64,000 bases of DNA. Origin: Bradyrhizobium sp. CCBAU 51765 (GTDB lineage: Bacteria > Pseudomonadota > Alphaproteobacteria > Rhizobiales > Xanthobacteraceae). Numbering within the stretch: position 1 is the first letter of the stretch; each line of letters begins with the position of its first letter. Location: assembly GCF_015291725.1 (NCBI RefSeq), contig NZ_CP030038.1, positions 8,297,001 to 8,361,000 on the forward strand, given 5' to 3'. The notes under the pieces were generated by a model. It worked only from the letters and a program-made list of their open reading frames with translations, did not search any database and was not told the origin of the DNA. The position numbers were made by a program, and so were the translations under genes. Positions 24,140 through 32,671 of the stretch are shown piece after piece.

Positions 24140-24322
24140 TCAGGACTCTTTCTTCTTCAGGACCTGACGGCCCTTGTACATGCCGGTCTTGAGGTCGAGA
24201 TGGTGCGGACGACGGAGCTCGCCGGAGTCCTTGTCTTCCACATAGGTCGGCTTCTTGATGGCGTCAGCCGAGCGGCGCATGCCGCGGCGCGACGGCGAGG
24301 TTTTTCTTCTCGGAACGGCCAT
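24140..24322 (-). CDS. rpmF: 50S ribosomal protein L32
   Basis: A 60-residue basic ribosomal protein with the L32 opening MAVPRRKTSPSRRGMRRSAD and the conserved RPHHLDLKTGMYKGRQVL. It is a component of the large ribosomal subunit near the peptidyl transferase region. The zinc-binding cysteines of some L32 forms are absent, as in other alphaproteobacteria. Length is normal. In this window it lies just downstream of mtgA on the same strand. Confidence 0.97.
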   Translation of the reverse strand: MAVPRRKTSPSRRGMRRSADAIKKPTYVEDKDSGELRRPHHLDLKTGMYKGRQVLKKKES

Positions 24323-24490
24323 TTCAATATCCTCTAGGGATTGGTGTCATCAGGGCATCGTCCACGGAGGGACGGCTCAGCACCCGCAATACGAGGCGAG
24401 CTGAATGCCGATCAAGGCCGCGCTTATAGAGGAAGGCTGGCCGTAAAGCTAGGCTCTTGGGCCGGAAAATGCGCCCGGAATGGGCCAGAA

Positions 24491-25165
24491 TCAGCGATTT
24501 TCGCGCCAGCAGGTCGCAAGCGAGCTCGCCTGCCCCCGCGCCATATAGGTTGCCGCCAGCCGCCGGACGCCCGGCCCGGGGGTCCTGGCGCTGCGTTTGA
24601 CCGGATTCGGCAGGATCGAGGCCAGAAGGGCTGCCTCCCGCGGGGAAAGGCTGGCGGCCGATTTGCCAAAGGCATAGGCGCTGCCTGCCTCGACGCCAAA
24701 CTGGCCCTGCGGACCGAACTCGGCGATGTTGAGGTAAATCTCCAGGATCCGCGGCTTGGGCAGGACGAGATCGATCCAGAGCGCCAGCGGGAATTCCAGC
24801 GCCTTGCGAACGAAATCCCGCCCCTGCCAGAGGAACAGGTTTTTCGCCACCTGCTGGGTGATCGTGGAGGCGCCCCGGAACGGGGTGCCATCCTCCTGCG
24901 CGTCGTCGATCGCCTCGCGCAACGCGCCCCAGTCGATGCCGTGATGCTTGCAGAAATGGGCATCCTCGGCCGCCACCACGGCGCGCGGCAGATAGGGCGA
25001 CATGTCAGCCAGATCGATCCACGTCCGCTGCATCGGCGCGCCCCGGAGCGAACGCCAGGCCATCAGCGTCGAAACCGGATGGCCGGTGCGGTAGAACGGC
25101 GCGATCACATAGGGCGCGAGAGCCGCGACCACGAGCGCCAGGAGAAGGATTTTGACGATGCGCAA
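24491..25165 (-). CDS. mtgA: Monofunctional biosynthetic peptidoglycan transglycosylase
   Basis: A 224-residue GT51 enzyme that polymerises lipid II into glycan strands on the periplasmic side. One N-terminal membrane anchor is visible (IVKILLLALVVAALAPYVIAPF). Motifs are AAEDAHFCKHHGID with the catalytic Glu, then GASTITQQVAKNLFLW, RKALEFPLALWIDLVLPKPRILEIYLN and ASLSPREAALLASILPNP. No transpeptidase domain follows. The TTG at 25165 follows GGAAAGG and gives the family's usual length. It diverges from a polyprenyl synthase gene. Confidence 0.94.
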   Translation of the reverse strand: MRIVKILLLALVVAALAPYVIAPFYRTGHPVSTLMAWRSLRGAPMQRTWIDLADMSPYLPRAVVAAEDAHFCKHHGIDWGALREAIDDAQEDGTPFRGASTITQQVAKNLFLWQGRDFVRKALEFPLALWIDLVLPKPRILEIYLNIAEFGPQGQFGVEAGSAYAFGKSAASLSPREAALLASILPNPVKRSARTPGPGVRRLAATYMARGQASSLATCWRENR

Positions 25166-25326
25166 GTCGACCTTTCCGACGCAAAATGAAACGAGGCCCA
25201 CGGCTGAGCCATTAAGTCTGTGATAATCCGGGCCTTTTCCAGCTCTTTTTAGCCCTTCCAAACGATTGACTGGCGCGGGCGCATAAAGGATTGTCCGGCC
25301 GAATTTTAGTTCTGGAGCCCTACTTG

Positions 25327-26250
25327 ATGACCGGCACGTCCCCGTCCGATTTCGCCAAACGTCTGGACAAGACCGCTGATGACACCGAGGCCCTGCTCGG
25401 GCGGCTATTGTCGGACGATATCCTGCACGACGAGATCGCCCGGCCCAAGCGACTGATGGACGCAATGCGCTATTCGAGCCTGAATGGCGGCAAGCGTCTG
25501 CGGCCGTTCCTGGTGGTCGAAAGCGCCGCCGTGTTCGGCGTCCCGCGCGAGGCGGCCCTGCTCGCCGGCGCGGCGCTCGAATGCATCCACTGCTATTCGC
25601 TCATCCATGACGACCTGCCGGCGATGGACAATTCGGACCTGCGCCGCGGCCGCCCCACCCTGCACAAGAAGACCGATGACGCCACCGCGATCCTCGCCGG
25701 CGACGGCCTGCTGACGCTCGCCTTCGACATCATCACCCGCGACGAGATCCATCGCGACGCCAATGTGCGGCTGCTCTTGACGCGTGCGCTGGCGCGCTGC
25801 GCCGGCATCGGCGGCATGGTCGGCGGCCAGATCCTCGACCTCGCCGGCGAAGGCCGTTTCGGCGGCAACGAGCCGATCGACGTCGCCCGCATCCAGCAGA
25901 TGAAGACCGGCGCGCTGCTGCGCTACGGCTGCATCGCCGGCGCGATCCTCGGCCAGGCCTCGCAAAAGGAATATCAGGCGCTCGACGATTACGGCCGCGC
26001 GCTCGGCGAGGCCTTCCAGATCGCCGACGATCTGCTCGACGTCGAAGGCGATGCGGCCGCGCTCGGCAAGCCCTCCGGCCAGGACGCAGCCCTCGGCAAG
26101 ACCACCTTCGTCACTCAGCTCGGTATCGAAGGCGCCAAGCAGCGCGTGCGCGATTTGCTCGCGCGCGCGGACAACGCAGTGTCGATCTTCGGCGACCGCG
26201 CAGCCGTGCTGCAGGCCGCCGCGCGATTCGTCGCCGAGCGGAAAAACTAG
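25327..26250 (+). CDS. ispA: Polyprenyl (farnesyl/geranylgeranyl) diphosphate synthase
   Basis: A 307-residue trans-prenyltransferase that builds C15 or C20 diphosphates from IPP. The first Asp-rich motif is DDLPAMDN (first Asp-rich region) and the second is DDLLDVEGD, with GGKRLRPFLV and KTGALLRYGC between. Chain length depends on residues before the first motif, which here read CIHCYSLIHDD, so farnesyl synthase is the best guess. ATG at 25327 after GGAG was chosen over a TTG 36 bases upstream. ispG, from the same isoprenoid pathway, lies about 9 kb away. Confidence 0.9.
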   Translation: MTGTSPSDFAKRLDKTADDTEALLGRLLSDDILHDEIARPKRLMDAMRYSSLNGGKRLRPFLVVESAAVFGVPREAALLAGAALECIHCYSLIHDDLPAMDNSDLRRGRPTLHKKTDDATAILAGDGLLTLAFDIITRDEIHRDANVRLLLTRALARCAGIGGMVGGQILDLAGEGRFGGNEPIDVARIQQMKTGALLRYGCIAGAILGQASQKEYQALDDYGRALGEAFQIADDLLDVEGDAAALGKPSGQDAALGKTTFVTQLGIEGAKQRVRDLLARADNAVSIFGDRAAVLQAAARFVAERKN

Positions 26251-26259
26251 CGCGCGCCG

Positions 26260-26952
26260 ATGGCGGCCGGCGGCAAAGAGGATCCCGTTCTTGTCCGCTT
26301 CCGCCAGATGTCGCGGCCGATGCGGCTGCTCTATGCACGGCCGCGGACGTTCATTGCGCTCGCTGTCGGCGTCCTCGTCTGCCTGCTTCTGCCGGGCACG
26401 CATCGGCTGGTGACGCGGCTCCTGTTCGGATGGGACGCGCTGATCGCGGTCTATCTCGGGCTGGTCTATGCGATGATGCTCTGCAACGACCACCGGCACA
26501 TCCGTCGCGCCGCCGCGATGCAGGACGACGGCCGATTCGTGATCCTGCTCGTCACGGCGACCGGTGCCTTCGCCAGCATCGCGGCAATCGTCTCCGAGCT
26601 GGGCACGCCGCAGCGCGGCGGCCTGGAGCTCACGATCGCGATCATCACCATCGTACTGTCATGGGCTGCGGTGCACACGACCTTCGCGCTGCACTACGCG
26701 CATGATTATTATCGCGACGGTACGGCAGGTGGCCTGCAGTTTCCGAGCGGCGACAAGGAAGACCATGCCGACTATTGGGATTTCGTCTATTTCTCCTTCG
26801 TGATCGGCATGACTGCGCAGGTCTCCGACGTCGGCATCACCGACAAGACCATTCGCCGCACCGCGACGGCGCACGGCATCGTGTCCTTTATCTACAACAC
26901 GGCGTTGCTGGCGCTGACGGTGAACATCGCGGCGAGCGCGATCTCGAAATAA
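26260..26952 (+). CDS. DUF1345 membrane protein
   Basis: A 230-residue integral membrane protein with about five hydrophobic segments and the DUF1345 pattern: DALIAVYLGLVYAMM, VLSWAAVHTTFALHYAHDYY, DYWDFVYFSFVIGMTAQVSDV. Members are uncharacterised inner-membrane proteins. It starts nine bases after the diphosphate synthase stop codon, so co-transcription is likely, but no functional link is known. Confidence 0.87.
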   Translation: MAAGGKEDPVLVRFRQMSRPMRLLYARPRTFIALAVGVLVCLLLPGTHRLVTRLLFGWDALIAVYLGLVYAMMLCNDHRHIRRAAAMQDDGRFVILLVTATGAFASIAAIVSELGTPQRGGLELTIAIITIVLSWAAVHTTFALHYAHDYYRDGTAGGLQFPSGDKEDHADYWDFVYFSFVIGMTAQVSDVGITDKTIRRTATAHGIVSFIYNTALLALTVNIAASAISK

Positions 26953-26994
26953 TCCGTCGTCCCGGCCCTCGCCGGACGATCCAGAAACCAGCGG

Positions 26995-28791
26995 TCAGTA
27001 ACACACCTCGACGTTGGGGTCGTTGCCGGGGCCGCCGCCGCCGCGATATTCGAGACGGCAACCGCGATGGACCGGACGACAACCGGTGTTATTGCAGTAG
27101 ACCTGCCCGCGACTCGTCGCGCGGCCGGCGGCAGCGGCAGCAATGCCGGCAGCGGCACCATAGCCGCCCGCCGCCCCGCCAGACTGACGACGCTGCCGTG
27201 CGGGGCGCTCGTCGTCGCGTTTCGCGGTCGCAGGCTTGGCCGGCTTGGCCGCACGCTGCTTCTCGCATTCATTGTCATCGTTGACCGCATAGCCCTCGCG
27301 GCAGACGATCCTGGTGCATTTGTCGCCATCAGCCTTGAAGCCGTGCTCGCATACCAGAGGACAAACGCGAGACTGCCTGGCCTTGACCGTATCGAGCGCG
27401 TCGGTGCTTGCCACCGTCACGTCGAGCCTGGTGCCGGCATAGCGGTTGAACTGCGACAGCGATCGCCGCGAGGACGTATTCCAGTTGCCGTCGACCTGCC
27501 CGGAGAAACACCCGACGCGGCCCAGCTCGGTCTGCACCGAGCGGTTGAGATCGGCCAGCGCGGTCGCCGGGGTCAACGAGGCGACGTTGGTGCCGGCGGG
27601 GCTTGCGTTGCTGGCCGGCGCAGCGCTCGGGGCCGCAGCCGCGAGATTGACGCGCTGCTGCTCGGCGGCGGCGGCCTGCTGCTGCGCCTGCTCCTTGGCT
27701 TTCCGGGCGGCAAGCTGTGCCTGCTCGGCGGCCTTCGCATCGGCCGCAGCCTTGGCCTGCGCCTCCTTCTGCGCGCCGAGCGCAGCAAGACGATCGCGCT
27801 CGGCCTCGGCCTGCTTCGCCTTCTCGATAGCCGCCGCATGAGCCTGCTCGGCGCCAATCTTCTCGAGCTGGAGCTTGGCGAGGCTCGCGTAGAAGCCGTC
27901 GGGATGCCGAGCGAGGAACGCTTCCCACGCCAGCCCGTTGCCGACCTGGAGCGCGAGCTCATAGTCACGGCGGATATCAGCCTGGGGATTCGCCGCAGGC
28001 GCGACGGCGGCCACCTTGACCGGCACCAGCGGCACGTCCTCGCCACCGAGCGAACCGTAGACGAACGGCTCCTGCTTGTTGCCCGTCGATTTGAGCACGT
28101 CGTCACGCACGAAGCCGAAGGCGCGGCGGACGTCGAGGCCCGGCGTCGTCAGATGCTTCGACAGCGCGACCGTGAACGGGCTGTTGGCACCGTCGCCGTC
28201 CTGCGCCGTGAACCCGGCCTTGGCCGAATAGGCAATCAACGTGTTGGGGCTGCTCGGCTCGACCTGGGCCAGACCACGACCGATGCCGCGCGCGGCAATC
28301 GTACGCTTCATCCTCTTGCCGAAGGGATTGTCGCGGCAGGCATCGAGGATCACCAGGCGGAGCCGCTTTGCAGGCTCGACCGCGACCAGGACACGGTCGA
28401 GCGTGAGCGCCTCGTCGTACACATCGGTGTCGCGCTCGAGCCTGGCGTCGACGGGAATCAGGTAGTTCGCGCCCTCGACCTCGATGCCGTGGCCGGCATA
28501 GTAGACCACGGCGATATCGGCATCCCGGGCCGCGTCGGCGAAGTCGCGCAGCACGCGCCGCATATCCGGCGCCGGCAGGTCGTGCCGGGACTCGACGAGA
28601 TCGAAGCCCGCCTCCCTCAGCGTCTTCGTCATGACCACCCCGTCATTGACGGGATTGGCAAGCGAGGGCGCGTGCTGATAGGCCGAATTGGCGAGCACCA
28701 GCGCGACGCGCTTCCCGGCCAAAGCGGGCCCGGCACCGAACAGCAGGCCGAGGACGACCAAAAGCGGACAAAGTCTGAGCAAACTGCGCAT
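26995..28791 (-). CDS. Secreted caspase-like (C14) protein with Cys-rich C-terminus
   Basis: A 598-residue exported protein with a signal peptide (to about residue 25). The caspase-fold domain at 27-250 has His101 (VYYAGHG) and Cys152 (ILDACRDN), both catalytic residues being present. Residues about 320-400 are an Ala-, Lys- and Gln-rich coiled coil. A PG-binding-like segment follows (LGRVGCFSGQVDGNWN), then two Cys-rich modules and a Gly/Ala-rich tail ending in Cys. The start at 28791 was chosen for GGAAG and the signal peptide. The cellular role and substrate are unknown. Confidence 0.87.
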   Translation of the reverse strand: MRSLLRLCPLLVVLGLLFGAGPALAGKRVALVLANSAYQHAPSLANPVNDGVVMTKTLREAGFDLVESRHDLPAPDMRRVLRDFADAARDADIAVVYYAGHGIEVEGANYLIPVDARLERDTDVYDEALTLDRVLVAVEPAKRLRLVILDACRDNPFGKRMKRTIAARGIGRGLAQVEPSSPNTLIAYSAKAGFTAQDGDGANSPFTVALSKHLTTPGLDVRRAFGFVRDDVLKSTGNKQEPFVYGSLGGEDVPLVPVKVAAVAPAANPQADIRRDYELALQVGNGLAWEAFLARHPDGFYASLAKLQLEKIGAEQAHAAAIEKAKQAEAERDRLAALGAQKEAQAKAAADAKAAEQAQLAARKAKEQAQQQAAAAEQQRVNLAAAAPSAAPASNASPAGTNVASLTPATALADLNRSVQTELGRVGCFSGQVDGNWNTSSRRSLSQFNRYAGTRLDVTVASTDALDTVKARQSRVCPLVCEHGFKADGDKCTRIVCREGYAVNDDNECEKQRAAKPAKPATAKRDDERPARQRRQSGGAAGGYGAAAGIAAAAAGRATSRGQVYCNNTGCRPVHRGCRLEYRGGGGPGNDPNVEVCY

Positions 28792-28967
28792 GACACGACT
28801 TCCGATGGTTCCGGGCCGCTCGGGCCCTTTGGGACCAATTAGCAACATACCGCTGGCTTGTGATGGAGGTCACGAAGGGGATGCCGACGACAGGCCGAAG
28901 GCCCCTTTGTTTGTCGCGCCACCGTGGTCGCGGTTCGCCGACGAATGGCCGCGCGGTCCGGGCTCCC

Positions 28968-29396
28968 TCAGACAACCCCGATGTGCCCCCGATATTGCGG
29001 CAGATTGTCCGTGATCTCGTGCCAGGACGCCTTCGAGCCGACGAAAATATGGGCGCTGGGCCGGATCGAGGGGGCGTCGACCAGGGTGCCCATGGCGACA
29101 TGGACCCATTGTCCTTCACGCACCCGGGAATAGAGCAGCGAGCCGCAGCGGGCACAATGCGCATCATGGGTGGTATCGTCGCCGAAAATCATCCGCTGGT
29201 CCTCTCCGCGGACGATGCGGAGCTTGTCTTGCGCGATGCCGGCGAACGGCTTGAAAGCGGCTCCGGTGGTGCGACGGCAGTTCGAGCAGTGGCAGTTCAT
29301 CGCATAGGAGAACGCATCCGCCACTTCAAAGCGCACGGCGCGGCAATAGCATTCGCCGGCGAGGATACGAGCGTTCGAACTGTCTGATCCGGTCAT
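28968..29396 (-). CDS. GFA-family (glutathione-dependent formaldehyde-activating-like) zinc protein
   Basis: A 142-residue Cys-rich protein with the GFA fold. Zinc-ligand motifs are GECYCRAVRFEV, CHCSNCRRTTGAAF and CARCGSLLYSR. The family is named after formaldehyde activation, but most members are of unknown function, so no reaction is claimed. The start at 29396 follows GGGAAGG. It diverges from the NTF2-like gene. Confidence 0.87.
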   Translation of the reverse strand: MTGSDSSNARILAGECYCRAVRFEVADAFSYAMNCHCSNCRRTTGAAFKPFAGIAQDKLRIVRGEDQRMIFGDDTTHDAHCARCGSLLYSRVREGQWVHVAMGTLVDAPSIRPSAHIFVGSKASWHEITDNLPQYRGHIGVV

Positions 29397-29491
29397 GACG
29401 ATTGCCTTCCCGCAAGCGGCCCACAGACCCATAGCGCATTTTGACGTATACGACTAAGTTCGCCCCGCGCCATCATGCAAAGGAATGACTC

Positions 29492-29866
29492 ATGAACCAG
29501 GACCGGTCGAGCGTCGAAGCCGTCGTGCAATCCTATTTTGACGGGCTCTATGAGGGCGACGCCGAAAAGCTCGGCGCCATCTTCCATCCCTCCGCCGATC
29601 TGCGCTGGGTCGAGAAGGGCGAGCTCCAGGTTCTGACCGTGCCCGACTGGCTCGATCGCGTTCGCAAGCGCGCCTCGGCCAAAGCCGAGGGCAAGCCGCG
29701 CGAGGACTTCATCGTCACCATCGACCGGTCCGACGACAAGACCGCCTTCATCAAGGTGCGCTGCCAGCTGCCGCCGCGCTACTTCACGGACTATCTGGTG
29801 GCGATGAAGCTCGCCGACGGCTGGCAGATCGTGTCGAAATCGTACAGGTACGACCTGCGGGAGTGA
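29492..29866 (+). CDS. NTF2-like (lumazine-binding/SnoaL-type) protein
   Basis: A 124-residue small soluble protein of the NTF2 fold. It opens with SSVEAVVQSYFDGLYEGDAEKLGAIFHPSADLRWV and closes with DYLVAMKLADGWQIVSKSYRYDLRE, the pattern of the putative lumazine-binding group. The ATG follows AGGAATGACTC. Such proteins bind or isomerise small ligands; the ligand cannot be told. Confidence 0.82.
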   Translation: MNQDRSSVEAVVQSYFDGLYEGDAEKLGAIFHPSADLRWVEKGELQVLTVPDWLDRVRKRASAKAEGKPREDFIVTIDRSDDKTAFIKVRCQLPPRYFTDYLVAMKLADGWQIVSKSYRYDLRE

Positions 29867-29915
29867 GTCCTCCCGATCTTCCGCTGCCCGAAATCTGTCG
29901 CACTCGTTCTCCATT

Positions 29916-29995
29916 CGTCATTGCGAGCGAAGTGAAGCAATCCAGAATTTCGCCGCAGAGGCCGACTGGATTGCTTCGCTGCGCTCGCAATGACG
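29916..29995. repeat. Dispersed repeat (CGTCATTGCGAGC type)
   Basis: CGTCATTGCGAGCGAAG and CTTCGCTGCGCTCGCAATGACG form inverted ends, with inner GAAGCAATCCAG and CTGGATTGCTTC arms, so the whole 80 bp can fold on itself. Present again at 32574. Confidence 0.75.
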
Positions 29996-30053
29996 GTGCG
30001 GATAAGGCGTCCGCTACATCCCTACACCGTCTGACCCACGCCAAAGGTCTCCC

Positions 30054-30911
30054 ATGCTTGTCGATCGCCGCTCCCTGCTCGCCTCCCTGTGCTGGATCGC
30101 CGCTTCTCCCGCGCTCGCCGCGGAGGCGCCGGCCGAACTCGAAGCCTATGAGCGCGACAGCGGCGGGCGCATCGGGCTCTATGCGGAAGACCTTGCGACC
30201 GGCAGGAAACTCGCCTGGCGCGCCGACGAGCGGTTCGTCATGTGCTCGACATTCAAGGCCTCGCTTGCGGCCTGCGTGCTGGCGCGGGTCGATCGCGGCG
30301 AGGAGCAGCTTGCGGCCATGATCCCTTACGGCAAGGCCGATCTCCTGGAATACGCACCGGTCGCCAGGCAAAATCTCGCGGCCGGCAAGATGTCTGTCGG
30401 CGAGATGTGCAAGGCGATCGTCGAGCTCAGCGACAACACCTGCGCCAATCTGCTGCTGGCGCGGATCGGCGGGCCCGCCGCGCTGACTGCATTCTGGCGA
30501 TCGCTCGGAGATACCACCTCGCGGCTCGACCACAACGAGCCGGAGCTCAACCGCTCACGGCCCGGCGATCCCCGGGACACCACGACACCCGCGGCGATGG
30601 CGGGCAATCTGCGGCGGCTGGTGCTGGGCGAAGCCTTGTCGGCGCAATCGCGCCTCCAACTGACCGACTGGATGGTGAATTGCAAGACCGGCGCGAACCG
30701 GCTGCGTGGTGGCCTGCCGGCGAGCTGGAAGATCGGCGACAAGACAGGCAATAACGGCAAGGATGCGTCGGGCGATATCGCGGTCGTCTGGCCGAAACCG
30801 GATGCACCGATCCTGATCGCGGCCTATACCCAGGGCGGCACGCCGAATGCGGCGCAGATCGCGACTTTGTTCGCGCAGATTGGACGGATGGTCGCCGGCC
30901 AGCTGGCATGA
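30054..30911 (+). CDS. bla: Class A beta-lactamase
   Basis: A 285-residue exported serine beta-lactamase. All class A elements are present: Ser65-Thr-Phe-Lys68 (STFK), Ser126-Asp127-Asn128, Glu162-Pro-Glu-Leu-Asn166 (ExxLN) and Lys230-Thr-Gly. The N-terminal DRRSLLAS has a twin-arginine look, followed by a hydrophobic stretch ending SPALAAEA. Cys64 precedes the active Ser, the position of Cys69 in class A carbapenemases, but the partner Cys after KTG is not there. Substrate range is unknown. It is a chromosomal gene with no transposon or AmpR-like regulator nearby. Confidence 0.92.
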   Translation: MLVDRRSLLASLCWIAASPALAAEAPAELEAYERDSGGRIGLYAEDLATGRKLAWRADERFVMCSTFKASLAACVLARVDRGEEQLAAMIPYGKADLLEYAPVARQNLAAGKMSVGEMCKAIVELSDNTCANLLLARIGGPAALTAFWRSLGDTTSRLDHNEPELNRSRPGDPRDTTTPAAMAGNLRRLVLGEALSAQSRLQLTDWMVNCKTGANRLRGGLPASWKIGDKTGNNGKDASGDIAVVWPKPDAPILIAAYTQGGTPNAAQIATLFAQIGRMVAGQLA

Positions 30912-30960
30912 GCAGCGCCGCATTGACCTTGCGCGCGCTTCCGGGTCAAGACAGGCCATC

Positions 30961-32568
30961 ATGGAAGCGAAATTTCAGACCTTTCTCATCCTGCTTGCCG
31001 TGCTGGCGGGCGTCGCGCTGGCCGCGCGCCGCTTCAACGTCGCCCCGGCCATTCTGCTGATGCTGGCCGGCGTCGGCCTCGCCTTCGTGCCGGGCATGCC
31101 GCCGGTCGAGCTGCCGCCGGAACTGGTTCTCTTGATGGTGCTGCCGCCGCTGATCTACTCGGCGAGCGTCGCCATGAGCTGGCGCGAGTTCAGGAACAAT
31201 TTACGCCCGATCGTGCTGCTCGCGGTCGGCGCGGTGATCTTCACCGCGGCGATGGTGGCGGCCGCCACGCACTACATGATCGGCCTGCCCTGGACCGTCG
31301 CCTTCCTGCTGGGAGCCATCGTTGCACCGCCCGACGTGGTGGCGCCGCTCGCGATCGCGCGCCGTCTCAACATGCCGCGCCGGCTCCTGGTCATCCTCGA
31401 GGGTGAAGGGCTGGCCAACGACGCCACTGCGCTGATCCTCTACCGCTTTGCGCTCGCCGCGATCATGGTCGGACATTTCTCGCTGCCGCTCGCGGCCGGC
31501 GAGTTCCTCCTGATCGTCGCCAGCGAGATCGCCTTCGGCATCGGCGTCGGCTGGCTCTCCCTGCGCTTCCGCAAATGGTCGGGGGATCCGCAGGTCGAGC
31601 TGACGTTGTCGCTGATCACACCCTACGTCTCCTACTGGCTGCCCGAGCATGTCGGCGGCTCCGGCGTGATCGCGACCGTCGCCTGCGGCCTCTACGTGAG
31701 CTGGAACGGGCCGCTGCTGATCTCGTCGGCAACGCGCCTGCAAGGCATCTTCTTCTGGGATCTGGTGATCTATCTGATCGAGGGCATGCTGTTCCTGCTC
31801 ACCGGCTTCCAGATGCGCGCGCTCTACGAGAAGTCGAAGTCCTTCCCGCTCGACGACATTCTCATCGCGACGGCAGTGGTCCTGGTCATCGTCGTGATCG
31901 CGCGCTTCGCCTGGCTCTACCCCGCGACCTACCTGCCGCGGATGCTCAGCAAGTCGCTGCGCAAGCGCGACCCGTCGCCGCCATGGCAATGGCCGTTCGT
32001 GCTCGCCTTCACCGGCGTGCGTGGCGCCGTGTCGCTGGCAGCCGCGCTGGCGCTGCCGTTCACGCTGCCTGATGGCGAGGCCTTTCCATATCGCGACCTG
32101 ATCCTGTTCGTCGCCTTCGGTGTCATCTTCGTGACGCTGATCGGCGTCGGCCTGACGCTGCCGCCGGTCGTACGCTGGCTCGGCGTCGCCGAGGCCGGCC
32201 GCCACGAACATGCCGCCGAGCACGAGGCCGAGATCGCCGCCCGCCGCCAGGCGCTCGATGCCGCACTGGAATCGCTCGACGCGCTGACCGCGCAGAAGGA
32301 AGTATCCGAAGAAGTGATGCGGCTGCTGCGCGCACGGCACGACATCCGCGTCAACCAGCTCCCCGACTCGCTCGATCCCAACCACCACGACGTCTCCGCC
32401 GCCGGTACCGCGCTGACCCGCGAGCTGATTGCCGCCGAACGCAAATTCATCCACGGCCTCCTGCGCGAGGGCCAAATCACCGACGAAACGCGGCGGCGAA
32501 TCGAACGTGACTTGGATCTGGAGGAGGCGAGTCTGGCAAACCGGGAGTATCGGAGAATGCCGCTGTAG
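30961..32568 (+). CDS. CPA1-type Na+/H+ antiporter
   Basis: A 535-residue membrane antiporter. About 12 hydrophobic segments span residues 5-420, with the CPA1 marks LVLLMVLPPLIYSA, LGAIVAPPDVVAPLAIARRL, EGEGLANDATALILYRFA and GVRGAVSLAAALALPF. A cytoplasmic charged tail of about 110 residues follows. Exchange of Na+ or K+ for protons is the family role. It follows the beta-lactamase gene by 49 bp on the same strand, so the two may share a transcript. Confidence 0.91.
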   Translation: MEAKFQTFLILLAVLAGVALAARRFNVAPAILLMLAGVGLAFVPGMPPVELPPELVLLMVLPPLIYSASVAMSWREFRNNLRPIVLLAVGAVIFTAAMVAAATHYMIGLPWTVAFLLGAIVAPPDVVAPLAIARRLNMPRRLLVILEGEGLANDATALILYRFALAAIMVGHFSLPLAAGEFLLIVASEIAFGIGVGWLSLRFRKWSGDPQVELTLSLITPYVSYWLPEHVGGSGVIATVACGLYVSWNGPLLISSATRLQGIFFWDLVIYLIEGMLFLLTGFQMRALYEKSKSFPLDDILIATAVVLVIVVIARFAWLYPATYLPRMLSKSLRKRDPSPPWQWPFVLAFTGVRGAVSLAAALALPFTLPDGEAFPYRDLILFVAFGVIFVTLIGVGLTLPPVVRWLGVAEAGRHEHAAEHEAEIAARRQALDAALESLDALTAQKEVSEEVMRLLRARHDIRVNQLPDSLDPNHHDVSAAGTALTRELIAAERKFIHGLLREGQITDETRRRIERDLDLEEASLANREYRRMPL

Positions 32569-32573
32569 CTTCT

Positions 32574-32649
32574 CGTCATTGCGAGCGCAGGTAAGCAATC
32601 AGGAGTCCTTCCGCGGAGAATCTGGATTGCTTCGCTGCGCTCGCAATGC
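32574..32649. repeat. Dispersed repeat (CGTCATTGCGAGC type), second copy
   Basis: Same family as 29916-29995: CGTCATTGCGAGCGCAGG at the left and CTGGATTGCTTCGCTGCGCTCGCAATG at the right. It lies between convergent antiporter and amidase genes. Confidence 0.72.
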
Positions 32650-32671
32650 CAACGCGAAATAGCCAAACTCG

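Noticed and set aside
30054..30911. Calling the beta-lactamase a carbapenemase
   Set aside because: Only the first Cys of the typical disulfide is present; substrate range cannot be read from the sequence.
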